The translations under genes and the position numbers were made by a program. Below the pieces are notes generated by a model, which was not told the DNA's origin, did no database searches, and was given only the letters and a program-made list of their open reading frames with translations. DNA of 64,000 bases from Flavobacterium sp. GT3R68 (GTDB lineage: Bacteria; Bacteroidota; Bacteroidia; Flavobacteriales; Flavobacteriaceae), in assembly GCF_007109225.1 (NCBI RefSeq), contig NZ_VJZK01000004.1, positions 1-64,000 on the forward strand, written 5' to 3'. Shown here in pieces: positions 25,701-36,303 of this stretch (position 1 is its first letter; every line of letters starts with the position of its first letter).

Positions 25701-26423
25701 TTATTTTTTATCTTGTAATGAAAATACTTTTTTCAACAAATCCGAACTGCGGGATTTCAGGTTTGTCCGGATGTTTTTTTCCTCAACGGTAATCATTGTG
25801 AAAACGCCATCGAGGGCTTTATTCGTAACATAATCCGTAATGTCAGGATTTACTTTTGAAACTAAAGGAATACTGTTGTATTTTTTTATGATATTGGCCC
25901 AAATAACATCGGCGCCCACTTTCCCGATTGATGCCTGAACCACGGGACTAAATTTGGTATACAAGGACGTTGTTGTGGATGATTGCAAATAAACTGTCGC
26001 CGCATTTTCTTTTCCGAATAAAATATTTTTAGCATCAGTAATGGTTATGTCTTTAATGGCTTTGACAAAGATGGGCGTCGCTTCTTTAACGGCATCTTCG
26101 GCAGCACGATTCAGGGCTTTGATTCCTTCGTCCGCTAAATTGGACATCCCCATTTTTCTTAAAGTTTTGTCTACTTTTTGTAATTCGGCCGGCATCAGAA
26201 TTTTCACCGCTTCGTTTGTGTAGAATCCATCAACAGCTGTTAATTTTGAGACTTGTTCGGATATCCCCTTATTCAATGCTTCCTTCAAACCCGCACCGAT
26301 ATCCAGACCGGAATTGGTTTTGGTCATGGCTGTGGCTTTGTCATTTGCTTTCTTAATTATTTCTTTGAATTGTGCATTGCTAATTAGTGGCACTAATAAT
26401 AAAAGGAGAAACGTTTTTTTCAT
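25701..26423 (-). CDS. DUF4197 domain-containing secreted protein
   Basis: A 240-residue paralogue of the next gene. It has a signal peptide (MKKTFLLLLLVPLISNAQ) cleaved at a Q, not a lipobox, so unlike its neighbour it is probably soluble in the periplasm. The shared blocks GLKEALNKGISEQVSKL and EAVKILMPAELQK are intact. The pair looks like a tandem duplication in which one copy is lipid-anchored. Function unknown. Confidence 0.85.
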   Translation of the reverse strand: MKKTFLLLLLVPLISNAQFKEIIKKANDKATAMTKTNSGLDIGAGLKEALNKGISEQVSKLTAVDGFYTNEAVKILMPAELQKVDKTLRKMGMSNLADEGIKALNRAAEDAVKEATPIFVKAIKDITITDAKNILFGKENAATVYLQSSTTTSLYTKFSPVVQASIGKVGADVIWANIIKKYNSIPLVSKVNPDITDYVTNKALDGVFTMITVEEKNIRTNLKSRSSDLLKKVFSLQDKK

Positions 26424-26510
26424 AACTTTAATGTATATTATTCACAAAGATAAGCAAACACTGTACCGATTTTTAAAAGTCAAATTAGTATGAGATAAAT
26501 ATATTTTTAT

Positions 26511-27182
26511 ATGAATATACTCGAAATTCATTTACTAACCAATTCTATAATTGAAACGGATCATTTCTATAGTAAAATATTGGGTTTTAAATCGACAATG
26601 AAATCGGATGACCAGATTGCTTTTCAAATTGGAACCACGCGGGTGTATTTCCTGTTGTCCGTCAAGATCCAAAATCCAATTTACCATTTTGCTTTTGATA
26701 TTCCTGGAAATAAGCTGGGGGAAGCCTTAGATTGGGTGCAAGAGAAAGCCAAAATTATCGAATACGAACCGGATCATTATATTGTTGACTTTGTCAATTG
26801 GAACGCTAAGTCGTTTTATTTTTATGACAATAATCGTAATATTTTGGAATGCATCACCCGTTTTGATTTAAAGAATACTTCGGAAAATGATTTCAATAGC
26901 GCATCCTTTATCAAAATCAGCGAAATCGGTTTAGTTACTGCTGACGTACTTTCATTTTGCGACAATTTAAATTCCGAATATGGACTTGATTTTTATGAGA
27001 AACAGCCCAAATCTCCTAATTTTTCTGTGGTTGGAAATGTGAATGGGCTCTTTATTGTATCCGGAAAAAAAAGGAACTGGTACCCTACATCTCATAAAGC
27101 CGGCCCATTTTGGACTAAAGTCGTTTTTGAAAATAATGGAAAAATACAGGAATTGTTTTTTAATTCTAGGAAGCGGTCATAA
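26511..27182 (+). CDS. VOC (glyoxalase/bleomycin-resistance) superfamily protein
   Basis: A 223-residue protein with a first VOC module (EIHLLTNSIIETDHFYSKIL at the N-terminus, through NRNILECITRF) and a second, weaker one (SEIGLVTADVLSFCDNLNSEY from about 140). This paired-beta-alpha-beta-beta-beta layout suits metal-dependent or simple ligand-binding members of the family; metal ligands are not clear. The start ATG is at 26511 and the stop overlaps by six bases the end of the convergent peptidase remnant. Substrate unknown. Confidence 0.75.
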   Translation: MNILEIHLLTNSIIETDHFYSKILGFKSTMKSDDQIAFQIGTTRVYFLLSVKIQNPIYHFAFDIPGNKLGEALDWVQEKAKIIEYEPDHYIVDFVNWNAKSFYFYDNNRNILECITRFDLKNTSENDFNSASFIKISEIGLVTADVLSFCDNLNSEYGLDFYEKQPKSPNFSVVGNVNGLFIVSGKKRNWYPTSHKAGPFWTKVVFENNGKIQELFFNSRKRS

Positions 27183-27955
27183 CCCCAGAATTCCATTTTT
27201 AATCTGAATCTGTTCAAGGGTTAAATTATCCATTGGTGAAATATACACTTCTTCCAGAAAGCCGTTCAGCTGTAAACCCATTACAGCTAAATAATCTTCC
27301 ACCGGAATAGTTTTAGTTCCAATTACGTAATTATCGAAGAATGCCTGGTGGTTTTTACCAATAATGGTATTCACTTCCGCAATAATATCATTTAAAAAAG
27401 TGCATTCATCAATAAGTTTGTTTTGGGTAAGCAAAATATTGGTCAGGTAATCCGTAAATCCTTCCTTGAACCATTCTTGCTGCTCTTTTGGGATTAGGGT
27501 GTGACCGTTCCAAAGGTGGATAATTTCGTGTGCATAAATTCGACTTTTACATCTTTAATAGTGGCTAAAGATTCGACATCGGGTGCCAAAAAAAAGTCTT
27601 ATAAGCCACTTCATCATAACCGCCGGAACTGTCCCAGTTTTCCTTATCATGATTTAATAGAAGATCATATTCGATGGTCATGTTTCCATAATCTGCAGAA
27701 GCGATTTCCCAACCGCCCTCTCCTAAATATTTTATGCTTTGTTTTTGACCTCTGGAATTTTTTGCGGTCAAATTTTGGATATGGAACCGTACGTAATCAT
27801 GAAGATTTTGTTTTTGGAAGCCGTCAAATCCAAATTGGCTATTACATGGATGCTGTTTTGGTTGTGCTTGGTAAAATCGAGTAAATAGTTATTGGATTGG
27901 GATTGGATGCTGATGGAAATAGAATTCCCATAGCCAGGAAATTGATTTTTTTCAT
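27177..27955 (-). pseudogene. Frameshifted secreted gluzincin (M61-like) peptidase
   Basis: Four minus-strand frames join into one protein if a single base is added at each of four short homopolymer runs: near 27917-27919, 27773-27776, 27588-27595 and 27536-27538. The joined length (783 bases, 260 residues) is a whole number of codons. It starts with signal peptide MKKINFLAMGIL, has a beta-rich N-terminal part, then HEIIHLWNG and, about 20 residues on, EGFTDYLTN, the HExxH...E zinc site of M61-type aminopeptidases. The product is short for M61. It could be a real pseudogene or a cluster of sequencing under-calls. Confidence 0.65.
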
Positions 27956-28179
27956 GTGACAGTTCTTTGATGTTCGTTTGATGATTGATTCGCCATGGCC
28001 TATTTAGTCCGTGCGCTGATGATTTGTTTTCAAATATAAAGAAAGTGATTACACGAAGACCAACGAGTGGATGTTTTGTTACAAAAAAAATATTTTTTGT
28101 GGACAAGAATTCCCGTTTTCAACCCCAAAATTTTTATTAATTCCGTAAATTGCGCAACTAAAATGTCATTCAAATAAAA

Positions 28180-31100
28180 ATGGAACAAGTAAAACCATAT
28201 ATTCCTAAATATAAAGTAAGAATTGTAACTGCAGCCTCACTTTTTGACGGTCACGATGCGGCCATCAACATCATGCGTAGAATTATCCAGTCAACGGGTG
28301 TCGAAGTGATCCATTTGGGTCACGACAGGAGTGTGGAAGAAGTTGTCAATACTGCTATTCAGGAGGATGCCAATGCTATTGCAATGACCTCTTATCAGGG
28401 AGGACACAATGAGTACTTCAAGTATATGTACGATTTGCTGAAAGAAAAAGGCGCGGGTCATATCAAGATTTTTGGCGGTGGAGGAGGAGTAATCCTGCCA
28501 TCTGAAATTGCGGAACTGCAGGAATATGGAATTACCCGAATTTATGCTCCGGATGATGGACGTGCGATGGGATTACAGGGAATGATTAATGATTTGGTGG
28601 AGCGTTCCGATTTTGCTGTAGGCGATAAACTCAATGGCGAAATAGACCAATTGGAATCCAAAAATCCAACGGCTATTGCCAGATTAATTTCCGCTGCGGA
28701 GAATTTTCCGGAAGTTGCAAAAGATACTTTCGATGCTATTATTGCCAAAAATGCAACCTGCAAAACTCCGGTTCTGGGAATCACAGGAACAGGTGGAGCG
28801 GGAAAATCTTCTTTAGTTGATGAATTAGTGCGTCGTTTTTTAATTGATTTTCCGGAAAAAACCATTGGGTTAATTTCGGTCGATCCTTCAAAACGTAAAA
28901 CCGGAGGAGCTCTTTTGGGTGACAGAATCCGTATGAATGCGATTAATAATCCACGTGTTTACATGCGTTCTTTGGCTACGCGTCAGTCTAATTTGGCTTT
29001 GTCAAAATATGTTGCCGATGCGATTCAGGTAATCAAAGCGGCAAATTACGATTTGATAATTCTGGAAACTTCCGGTATTGGACAATCGGATACTGAAATC
29101 ATGGATCACTCGGATGTTTCTCTATATGTAATGACCCCTGAATTTGGTGCAGCAACACAGTTGGAAAAAATCGACATGCTTGATTTTGCGGATTTAGTGG
29201 CATTAAATAAATTTGATAAGCGCGGTGCTCTTGATGCGATTCGTGATGTGAAAAAACAATACCAGCGCAATCATAATCTTTGGGATGCCAATCCGGATGA
29301 CATGCCAGTTTTCGGGACTATAGCTTCGCAATTCAATGATCCTGGAATGAACACGCTTTACAAAGCGATTATGGATAAAATTGTGGAAAAAACGGATAGT
29401 GATCTGAAATCCACCTTTAAAATTACTCGTGAAATGAGCGAGAAGATTTTTGTCATTCCACCACACAGAACCCGTTATTTATCTGAAATTGCAGAAAACA
29501 ACAGAAAATATGATGCTGCGGCGCTAAGCCAGCAAAAGGTAGCTCAAAAATTATATGGGATTTTCAAGACCATTGAAAGTGTCAGCGGAAAACTTCCTGT
29601 AATCAACAAAGCTGGAATTGATGAAGCGATTTTGGAAACAAAAGATGATCATACCAAGCAGTTTTTAAATCTTTTAGTAAAAGAGTTTGACCGTGTAAAA
29701 ATGGATCTGGATCCATACAACTGGGAAATAATTCAGACTTGGGATGAAAAAGTAAATAAATATAAAAATCCGGTTTATACTTTTAAGGTAAGAGACCGGG
29801 AAATCAAAATTGATACGCATACCGAGAGTTTATCCCATTCCCAGATACCAAAGATTGCATTGCCTAAGTATGAAGCCTGGGGTGATATTCTGCGTTGGTG
29901 TTTGCAGGAAAACGTTCCTGGAGAATTCCCTTTCACTTCAGGATTGTATCCTTTCAAACGTGAGGGAGAAGATCCGTCGCGAATGTTTGCAGGTGAAGGT
30001 GGCCCGGAAAGAACCAACAAACGTTTCCATTACGTAAGTGCAGGTTTGCCGGCCAAACGTTTATCTACGGCTTTTGATAGTGTTACCCTATATGGAAATG
30101 ATCCGCATGTACGTCCGGATATATACGGAAAAATTGGTAATGCCGGGGTTTCTATTTGTTGTCTCGACGATGCGAAGAAGCTCTATTCAGGATTTGATTT
30201 AGTGCATGCGATGACTTCGGTAAGTATGACGATTAACGGTCCGGCTCCAATGCTGCTAGGTTTTTTCATGAATGCCGCCATTGATCAGCAATGCGAATTC
30301 TATATCCGAAAAAATAACCTTGAGGAGATAGTTGAAGAGAAAATCAACGAAATATATAAAGAAAAAGGCTTACCTCGTCCTCGATACAATGGCGATTTGC
30401 CGGAAGGAAACGATGGTTTAGGATTAATGCTTTTGGGTGTTACCGGAGATCAGGTATTGCCTTTGGATGTTTATAATGAAATAAAGGTAAGAACACTTTC
30501 ACAGGTTCGGGGAACCGTTCAGGCTGATATTTTAAAAGAGGATCAGGCACAGAATACGTGTATTTTCTCGACAGAGTTTGCACTGCGGCTGATGGGTGAT
30601 GTTCAGGAATATTTCATTACCAATAATGTTCGTAATTTTTATTCCGTTTCGATTTCAGGATACCATATCGCTGAAGCAGGAGCGAATCCAATTACCCAAT
30701 TGGCATTCACATTGTCTAATGGATTTACATATGTAGAATACTATTTGAGCCGCGGAATGGATATCAATGACTTCGGTCCGAACTTGTCCTTTTTCTTCTC
30801 AAATGGAATTGATCCCGAATATGCTGTAATAGGCCGTGTAGCCCGTAAAATTTGGGCGAAAGCCATGAAAAATAAATACGGAGCCAACGAAAGGGCTCAA
30901 ATGCTGAAGTATCATATTCAGACATCCGGGCGGTCTTTGCACGCGCAGGAGATTGATTTTAATGATATCCGTACCACTTTGCAGGCTTTGTATGCGATTT
31001 ATGATAATTGTAATTCATTGCATACCAATGCTTATGATGAAGCCATCACGACTCCAACCGAGGAAAGTGTTCGCCGTGCGATGGCCATTCAGTTGATTAT

Positions 31101-31608
31101 CAATAAAGAGTTGGGTCTGGCCAAAAATGAAAATCCGATACAAGGTTCTTTCATCATCGAAGAATTGACTGATTTGGTCGAAGCGGCTGTTCTTGAAGAG
31201 TTTGACAGAATTACCGAAAGAGGAGGAGTGTTGGGAGCGATGGAGACGATGTACCAGCGTTCAAAAATCCAGGAGGAAAGTTTGTATTATGAAACTTTGA
31301 AACATACCGGCGAATTCCCAATAATAGGGGTGAATACCTTTTTGAGTTCTAAAGGTTCTCCAACGGTAATCCCTGCCGAAGTAATCCGTGCAACGGAAGA
31401 AGAAAAACAGTTCCAGATTCAGACGCTTGAAAACCTGCATAAAGCGAACGCCAGTCAGGAGCAAAAGTTAATGGGGGAACTTCAGGAAGGTGCCATTAAA
31501 AATGAAAATTTATTTGAGCATTTAATGGAAGCTACCAAGTACTGTACGTTGGGACAAATTACCGAAGCATTATTCGAGGTAGGAGGGCAATATCGCAGAA
31601 ACATGTAA
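28180..31608 (+). CDS. icmF: Fused methylmalonyl-/isobutyryl-CoA mutase (IcmF type)
   Basis: A 1142-residue adenosylcobalamin-dependent acyl-CoA mutase with its GTPase chaperone built in. In order: a B12-binding domain (about 10-145) with [10 protein letters not shown] near residue 21 supplying the cobalt-ligand His; a MeaB-like GTPase (about 190-430) with P-loop [10 protein letters not shown] and base-reading NKFD; and a TIM-barrel mutase domain (about 530-1110) with [13 protein letters not shown] and [13 protein letters not shown]. The B12-GTPase-mutase order is that of IcmF, rather than a two-subunit methylmalonyl-CoA mutase. It probably interconverts isobutyryl- and butyryl-CoA or related acyl groups. 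Followed by a strong terminator. Confidence 0.93.
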   Translation: MEQVKPYIPKYKVRIVTAASLFDGHDAAINIMRRIIQSTGVEVIHLGHDRSVEEVVNTAIQEDANAIAMTSYQGGHNEYFKYMYDLLKEKGAGHIKIFGGGGGVILPSEIAELQEYGITRIYAPDDGRAMGLQGMINDLVERSDFAVGDKLNGEIDQLESKNPTAIARLISAAENFPEVAKDTFDAIIAKNATCKTPVLGITGTGGAGKSSLVDELVRRFLIDFPEKTIGLISVDPSKRKTGGALLGDRIRMNAINNPRVYMRSLATRQSNLALSKYVADAIQVIKAANYDLIILETSGIGQSDTEIMDHSDVSLYVMTPEFGAATQLEKIDMLDFADLVALNKFDKRGALDAIRDVKKQYQRNHNLWDANPDDMPVFGTIASQFNDPGMNTLYKAIMDKIVEKTDSDLKSTFKITREMSEKIFVIPPHRTRYLSEIAENNRKYDAAALSQQKVAQKLYGIFKTIESVSGKLPVINKAGIDEAILETKDDHTKQFLNLLVKEFDRVKMDLDPYNWEIIQTWDEKVNKYKNPVYTFKVRDREIKIDTHTESLSHSQIPKIALPKYEAWGDILRWCLQENVPGEFPFTSGLYPFKREGEDPSRMFAGEGGPERTNKRFHYVSAGLPAKRLSTAFDSVTLYGNDPHVRPDIYGKIGNAGVSICCLDDAKKLYSGFDLVHAMTSVSMTINGPAPMLLGFFMNAAIDQQCEFYIRKNNLEEIVEEKINEIYKEKGLPRPRYNGDLPEGNDGLGLMLLGVTGDQVLPLDVYNEIKVRTLSQVRGTVQADILKEDQAQNTCIFSTEFALRLMGDVQEYFITNNVRNFYSVSISGYHIAEAGANPITQLAFTLSNGFTYVEYYLSRGMDINDFGPNLSFFFSNGIDPEYAVIGRVARKIWAKAMKNKYGANERAQMLKYHIQTSGRSLHAQEIDFNDIRTTLQALYAIYDNCNSLHTNAYDEAITTPTEESVRRAMAIQLIINKELGLAKNENPIQGSFIIEELTDLVEAAVLEEFDRITERGGVLGAMETMYQRSKIQEESLYYETLKHTGEFPIIGVNTFLSSKGSPTVIPAEVIRATEEEKQFQIQTLENLHKANASQEQKLMGELQEGAIKNENLFEHLMEATKYCTLGQITEALFEVGGQYRRNM

Positions 31609-31633
31609 ATTTTGTCACTTTATATCATTATAA

Positions 31634-31662
31634 GGCCTTTCCAATCGGAAAGGTCTTTTTTT
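31634..31662 (+). terminator. Terminator of icmF
   Basis: Stem GGCCTTTCC (31634-31642) / GGAAAGGTC (31647-31655) with a four-base loop, then T-run. Confidence 0.85.
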
Positions 31663-31836
31663 ATGTGGGAATCTTTTAAGATATTATTAGGCTTCCATTG
31701 TGAGTGAATGGTATTGATAAACAGTAATTTAGAGTATTATTTCAGTCGCTCTTGAGTGAAGTATTTATGTAAAAACCCTACTGTTTTTTTGACGGCCCCA
31801 TAATAGAAACAATTATTAATCAAAAATCGTTATATT

Positions 31837-32667
31837 ATGAAAAATGTTAAATTTAATTCACTGTGTATTCAGGTATCGAGGCTTTTTATAATTCCGGTAG
31901 TATTGTTTACTTTTTACTCTTGTTCAGATTCAGATCCAAAATCTGATGTTCCCAATGAAGTTGTTTCCGCACCCTACAGATGCTTATCCTGTAAAACTGT
32001 CTCTGAAGCCAAATCAGAAAATGATAGTAGCTTTGAAGGAATTTATGTTGGCGTTAACCCAAAATCATCAGTTGTGGTTGATCTAATGAATGCAACAGAC
32101 GCTCTCACTGCAAAAATGAGAATTGGTGGTGAAGTTGTGAATTTTTCCGCTAAAGACTACATTCTCGATGGTGATACCTATATGGCACATTTTGATGGTC
32201 AGTACCAAAATGAACCCATTGCCTTTAATTTTAGTGTGCTTGCAGATGGGAGTAATGCCAAAATTGCATCAGATTCTTTTCCGGAAGTTTTTACTGTAGT
32301 TAAAGAAACTTCGACTTCCATGATTGAAGTTTTCGATGGAACATGGACTGTAAAAGACGATCCGACACCTCTTGAAATAGAAGCCAAAAATATTGAATTG
32401 GATACAATTTCATTCGAGCCGGATGCTATCTATGTAGTCGGAAGATTTAATATGTTGTTGGCCCGATCAAATGGTCAAAATGCGTGGTGGCGAGGGGTCA
32501 ATACTTTAAATCAACTTATTACGTATCCATCCGGTCTAATTCAGTCGAATCAAATGTTTGATACCGAAAATCATTTTATAGGAACCCTGAATATGGATGA
32601 ATTAAGAGGTGTTTATGTGGATAAAAATAACCAAAAAATCTATCTTACTACCAGAAGAAGGATATGA
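31837..32667 (+). CDS. Hypothetical lipoprotein
   Basis: A 276-residue lipoprotein: an N-terminal hydrophobic stretch (RLFIIPVVLFTFYSC) ends in a lipobox near residue 30, followed by an acidic SDSDPKSDV spacer that could favour surface exposure. The rest is beta-rich, with a CLSCKT pair near residue 50 and no domain I recognise. A terminator follows directly, so it is monocistronic. Similar orphan lipoproteins are common in Bacteroidota accessory regions. Confidence 0.7.
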   Translation: MKNVKFNSLCIQVSRLFIIPVVLFTFYSCSDSDPKSDVPNEVVSAPYRCLSCKTVSEAKSENDSSFEGIYVGVNPKSSVVVDLMNATDALTAKMRIGGEVVNFSAKDYILDGDTYMAHFDGQYQNEPIAFNFSVLADGSNAKIASDSFPEVFTVVKETSTSMIEVFDGTWTVKDDPTPLEIEAKNIELDTISFEPDAIYVVGRFNMLLARSNGQNAWWRGVNTLNQLITYPSGLIQSNQMFDTENHFIGTLNMDELRGVYVDKNNQKIYLTTRRRI

Positions 32668-32686
32668 TTAGTAAAATAACCAAACA

Positions 32687-32722
32687 AAATCTCGTAAAAG
32701 TTTTAATTTTTACGAGATTTTT
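32687..32722 (+). terminator. Terminator of the 31837-32667 lipoprotein
   Basis: Stem AAATCTCGTAAAA / TTTTTACGAGATTT with loop GTTTTAA, then T-rich sequence. Confidence 0.8.
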
Positions 32723-32825
32723 ATATTTATGATGATCAAAATAGAGAAGATAAAACTGTCCTGTTATTTTTTGGCCTGATTATTGAATAAGGATAGAAAT
32801 ATAACTAACATTAAAACGACCCATC

Positions 32826-33332
32826 ATGAAAAAAATAATTTTACTATTAGCAGTTGTACTTACTGCAGGACTTCAAAGTTGCACCGGGCCTGAAGGAATT
32901 CCGGGCCAAAATGGTTATAGCGCAGAGGCGGAGGTGTTCGAGATTACTACCACATTTTCACAAGCAAATAATTTTTCTAGATTAGTCCCTTTGACGCCGG
33001 CAATCTTAAGCTCGGATATGGTTTTGGTATACAGACTTTATGGTGTAGATGGTGGTGATGATGTCTGGAGACTAATCCCACAAACAGTTTACTTAGCTCA
33101 GGGTGAATTTGATTATAATTATGACTTCACTAAAAATGATATTAGCATTTTTCTGGATTCCGATTTTGACATGAATACTTTAACTTCTGAATGGGTACAA
33201 AACCAAACGTTCAGAATTGTTATAATTCCTGGATATTTCTCTAATAAAGGTCAGGCCGTTGACGTAAATGATTATAGTGCTGTAGTTAAGGCATATCACC
33301 TTAACGAACAAAATATTAAAGCGCTGAAATAA
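32826..33332 (+). CDS. Hypothetical lipoprotein with a short collagen-like G-x-y stub
   Basis: A 168-residue lipoprotein (lipobox LQSC near residue 19). Immediately after the Cys is TGPEGIPGQNG, three Gly-x-y units, too few to form a collagen triple helix and probably a spacer. The following beta-rich part (VYRLYGVDGGDDVWRLIPQT) has no recognised domain. A bidirectional terminator follows. This GxY-headed lipoprotein type recurs in Flavobacteriia; its function is unknown. Confidence 0.75.
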   Translation: MKKIILLLAVVLTAGLQSCTGPEGIPGQNGYSAEAEVFEITTTFSQANNFSRLVPLTPAILSSDMVLVYRLYGVDGGDDVWRLIPQTVYLAQGEFDYNYDFTKNDISIFLDSDFDMNTLTSEWVQNQTFRIVIIPGYFSNKGQAVDVNDYSAVVKAYHLNEQNIKALK

Positions 33333-33352
33333 TATTAAGCTAGACTAAAAAC

Positions 33353-33381
33353 AAAAGGGAAACATTATGTTTCCCTTTTTT
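33353..33381. terminator. Bidirectional terminator between convergent genes
   Basis: Stem AAAAGGGAAAC (33353-33363) / GTTTCCCTTTT (33369-33379) with T-runs on both sides. It ends the small lipoprotein gene and, on the other strand, the OmpA operon. Confidence 0.8.
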
Positions 33382-33398
33382 ATTATTTTACGAATGAA

Positions 33399-35348
33399 TT
33401 ATTTTACCAGAATTAAAAATTCACTACGTCTATTAATCTGATGCTCCGCTTCGGTACATTCATGATCACTACAATTTACTTTTGGCTTATTTTCTCCATA
33501 ACCAATTCCGGTAATTCTGTCGGCACTGATTCCTTTTGATACCAAATATGTTTTTGTTGAACTGGCTCTGTCCTGCGAAAGTTTTTGATTGTATTCATCC
33601 CTTCCTCTAATATCGGTATGGGCTCCAATTTCGATTTTTATCTGTGGATAACGGTTTAGTTTATCAATTAACTTATTCAATTGTAATTGGGCATCCGGAC
33701 GGATATTCGATCTGTCGTAGTCAAAAAGGATTCCAGGTAAATCAAACATTAAAACGCCATTGTCTGTTAATACCTTAGGCTGTCCTTGTTCCGCGATCAA
33801 TTCCTCCAGGAATGTTTTTGGAATACGCTGCATCTTGATGTTTTGTTCGTGTTTGCCTTTTCCATCGTCTAGAATGGTAAATGTTTTTTCTGCTGGAATA
33901 TAATTTGGATGTGTCGCAGTAATTTTGAACGTACCCAGTTTTTCAAGATCAAAACCGAATGAACCAGTTTCATTAACGATCATTTCTTTAATTTTGTTCC
34001 CGTTTTCATCATATAATGTTATCACTGCGTCCTTGATTAAAATATCGTTTTCCGAATCCTGAATTAGACCCTGAACCATATATTCTTTAAGTTCCACAGG
34101 AATTATCTGTGAAAAGCTATAGATGTCATCGTCTCCTTTTCCATTAGCCCTGTTCGAAGCGAAAAAACCTTTCTTGTTTTTTTCATCTACAATGAATGAA
34201 AAATCATCCGCATTGGTATTTACGGGCAGTCCCACATTTAGGGGTGTAGTGAAAGTGCTGTCTTTTAATTCAGATTTGAAAACATCCAATAATCCGAATC
34301 CTGCATGTCCGTCAGAAGCAAAATACAATACATTATTTTCTGCTATAAAAGGAAATCCTTCTCTAGTTCTGGTATTAATTTCCGGTCCTAAATTTACAGG
34401 CTTACCAAGTTGGCCATTTTCATCAATTGTTACATAAAAAATATCTGCTGATCCAATGGTGCCAGGCATATCTGACTCAAAATACAGACGGTTGTTCTCT
34501 GGATTCAACGATGGATTTCCGGTTGAATATGTCGTGCTGTTGATTGAAAGCGGTTGCACATTGGTCCAAACGTCGTTAATTAATTCTGCTTTGTATATTC
34601 CCAAATTGGTATTTTTATTTTTGTCTTTCTTTCTTTTCCCGTTTACACTGATGTTACGGGTAAAATAAATCGTTTTCCCATCCTTTGAAAAAGTAACATC
34701 ACTCTCGTGCAGATTGGAATTCAATGTTGGAGAAAATGGGAGAGCATTATTGGTTACCTCATTATTTTCAATTGGAACAATATATAAATCCAAATATGGC
34801 TGATTGGTCCATTTGTAAGTTTTTGCTAGCGGATTGTCTTTGGAAGGCGAGGAGAATACTAGGGAATTCTGATAAAAAGCAGGTCCGAAATCAGAGAAAG
34901 ATGTATTGGTTACAATATTTTTTATCTCAAATTTATCACCTTCTTTTTTTATGTTTTCAAGTTTTTCCAAACTGGCTTTGTAGACTGTTTCCGGAATGTC
35001 TTTCTGGTAAAGTTTCATCCATTTTTCAGACTCGGAAGTTTTGTTTAATGCCTTTAAAGTTTGCGCATACCGGAAATAATACTTGTCATCCAGACCTTCC
35101 TTATATGTCGTTACTAGTTTTTTGTATATAGGTTCTGCCTTTGCAAAATCAGAAATGAAATAATAAGAATCAGCGGCCTTTTTTAGAACCTGTTGATCGC
35201 TATTGCCTTCTTTGATTATGTTCGAATACATTTCTGCCGATTCGGTGTAAGAAGCGGTCGCAAAATATTTGTCTGCTTTTTTCAATTGTGCTTCCTGGGC
35301 ATAAAGACCCGCAGTACTTAATATAAATAAGAATATGAGTTTTTTCAT
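33399..35348 (-). CDS. PorE-like protein: TPR, beta-propeller, regulatory domain, OmpA
   Basis: A 649-residue periplasmic/outer-membrane protein. Domains in order: signal peptide (MKKLIFLFILSTAGLYAQ), TPR-like helices (about 22-120), PD40/WD40-type propeller blades with DFGPAFYQNSLVFSS and SDVTFSKDGKTIYFTRN (about 150-420), a carboxypeptidase-regulatory-like beta domain (about 425-500), and a C-terminal OmpA peptidoglycan-binding domain (LFDYDRSNIRPDAQ, then NRRSEFLIL). This order matches PorE-type components linked to the type IX secretion system, as I recall them. Last gene of the adhesin/PorP operon. Confidence 0.88.
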   Translation of the reverse strand: MKKLIFLFILSTAGLYAQEAQLKKADKYFATASYTESAEMYSNIIKEGNSDQQVLKKAADSYYFISDFAKAEPIYKKLVTTYKEGLDDKYYFRYAQTLKALNKTSESEKWMKLYQKDIPETVYKASLEKLENIKKEGDKFEIKNIVTNTSFSDFGPAFYQNSLVFSSPSKDNPLAKTYKWTNQPYLDLYIVPIENNEVTNNALPFSPTLNSNLHESDVTFSKDGKTIYFTRNISVNGKRKKDKNKNTNLGIYKAELINDVWTNVQPLSINSTTYSTGNPSLNPENNRLYFESDMPGTIGSADIFYVTIDENGQLGKPVNLGPEINTRTREGFPFIAENNVLYFASDGHAGFGLLDVFKSELKDSTFTTPLNVGLPVNTNADDFSFIVDEKNKKGFFASNRANGKGDDDIYSFSQIIPVELKEYMVQGLIQDSENDILIKDAVITLYDENGNKIKEMIVNETGSFGFDLEKLGTFKITATHPNYIPAEKTFTILDDGKGKHEQNIKMQRIPKTFLEELIAEQGQPKVLTDNGVLMFDLPGILFDYDRSNIRPDAQLQLNKLIDKLNRYPQIKIEIGAHTDIRGRDEYNQKLSQDRASSTKTYLVSKGISADRITGIGYGENKPKVNCSDHECTEAEHQINRRSEFLILVK

Positions 35349-35359
35349 AGTGTAGTCTT

Positions 35360-36301
35360 TTAGAAGAATCTTGGTGATTTGTCGTAACCTTTTAAGCCAA
35401 ATGTATCCAGATTAAAAATAACGAATATCTCATGTGAACCGGAATTGAACTCCCCTAAATTATTGACAGTGTGGTCATAGGCATAGCCTATTCGCAATTG
35501 AGGAGTGATTTTATAGTTCACTAAACCACTGAACGAATCATCGAAGCGATGGGCGGCACCGATTTCAAATTTATCATAGAATAAAAAGTTCGCCGTAAGT
35601 TCTGCCGACAAAGGAGAATTGCTTACTAATTTAGTCATGAAAGCGGGCTTAAACTTTATGTTATCGGTCAGATCGAATACATACCCCCCAGTGAAAAAGA
35701 AATGCAATTCATCAATTCCTATCGCATTCTCACCACTGGTTTCTTTCAGTTGTTTGTTTGGCAAAAAGTTCGGCACCGAAAGTCCTAAATAATATTTATC
35801 GGTAAAATAAAAAGCCCCCGCTCCTAAATTAAAAAACGTTTCACTCACATTATGAAAGGCTTCATCCGAACTGGTGTCACCCTGATTCAGTTGAAATCCA
35901 TCGAAATCGGTATTGAAAAAGTTAATACCGGCTTTAAAACCTAATGAAAGTTTCGCTGAGTTGTTCAGTTTTGCCACATAGGCAATATCTCCGGAGATAG
36001 TCGTTTCATTCAATACTCCTTCACCCAACTCGTCTTGCACGATATTTATACCGGTTTCGAATTTTTCTGATATTGGTGTGTGGAAAAATAGGGAAGCGGT
36101 AGTTGGAGCTCCAACGGCACCCACCCATTGTGTACGATATATTCCACCGAGATCAATTATGCCTAACTCACTGGTAGCATATCCGGGATTGATAACACTC
36201 ATATTATACATATATTGAGTGAACTGGGGATCTTGCTGAGCATAAGAACTGGCAAAGGCCAATAAAAATACTGCGTATAAAAGGTTTGTTTTCTTCATCA
36301 T
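35360..36301 (-). CDS. Type IX secretion membrane protein, PorP/SprF family
   Basis: A 313-residue outer-membrane barrel with signal peptide (MMKKTNLLYAVFLLAFASSY, then AQ). The N-terminal signature QQDPQFTQYMYNMSVINPGY is diagnostic of PorP/SprF. Such proteins help a specific CHU_C-bearing partner reach or stay on the cell surface. The partner is most likely the giant adhesin immediately upstream (two-base gap). It resembles the sprB-sprF arrangement of gliding flavobacteria. Confidence 0.93.
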   Translation of the reverse strand: MMKKTNLLYAVFLLAFASSYAQQDPQFTQYMYNMSVINPGYATSELGIIDLGGIYRTQWVGAVGAPTTASLFFHTPISEKFETGINIVQDELGEGVLNETTISGDIAYVAKLNNSAKLSLGFKAGINFFNTDFDGFQLNQGDTSSDEAFHNVSETFFNLGAGAFYFTDKYYLGLSVPNFLPNKQLKETSGENAIGIDELHFFFTGGYVFDLTDNIKFKPAFMTKLVSNSPLSAELTANFLFYDKFEIGAAHRFDDSFSGLVNYKITPQLRIGYAYDHTVNNLGEFNSGSHEIFVIFNLDTFGLKGYDKSPRFF

Positions 36302-36303
36302 AA

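Noticed and set aside
28100..28180. Cobalamin riboswitch before icmF.
   Set aside because: The leader between the remnant peptidase gene and icmF is too short and lacks the B12-box consensus.
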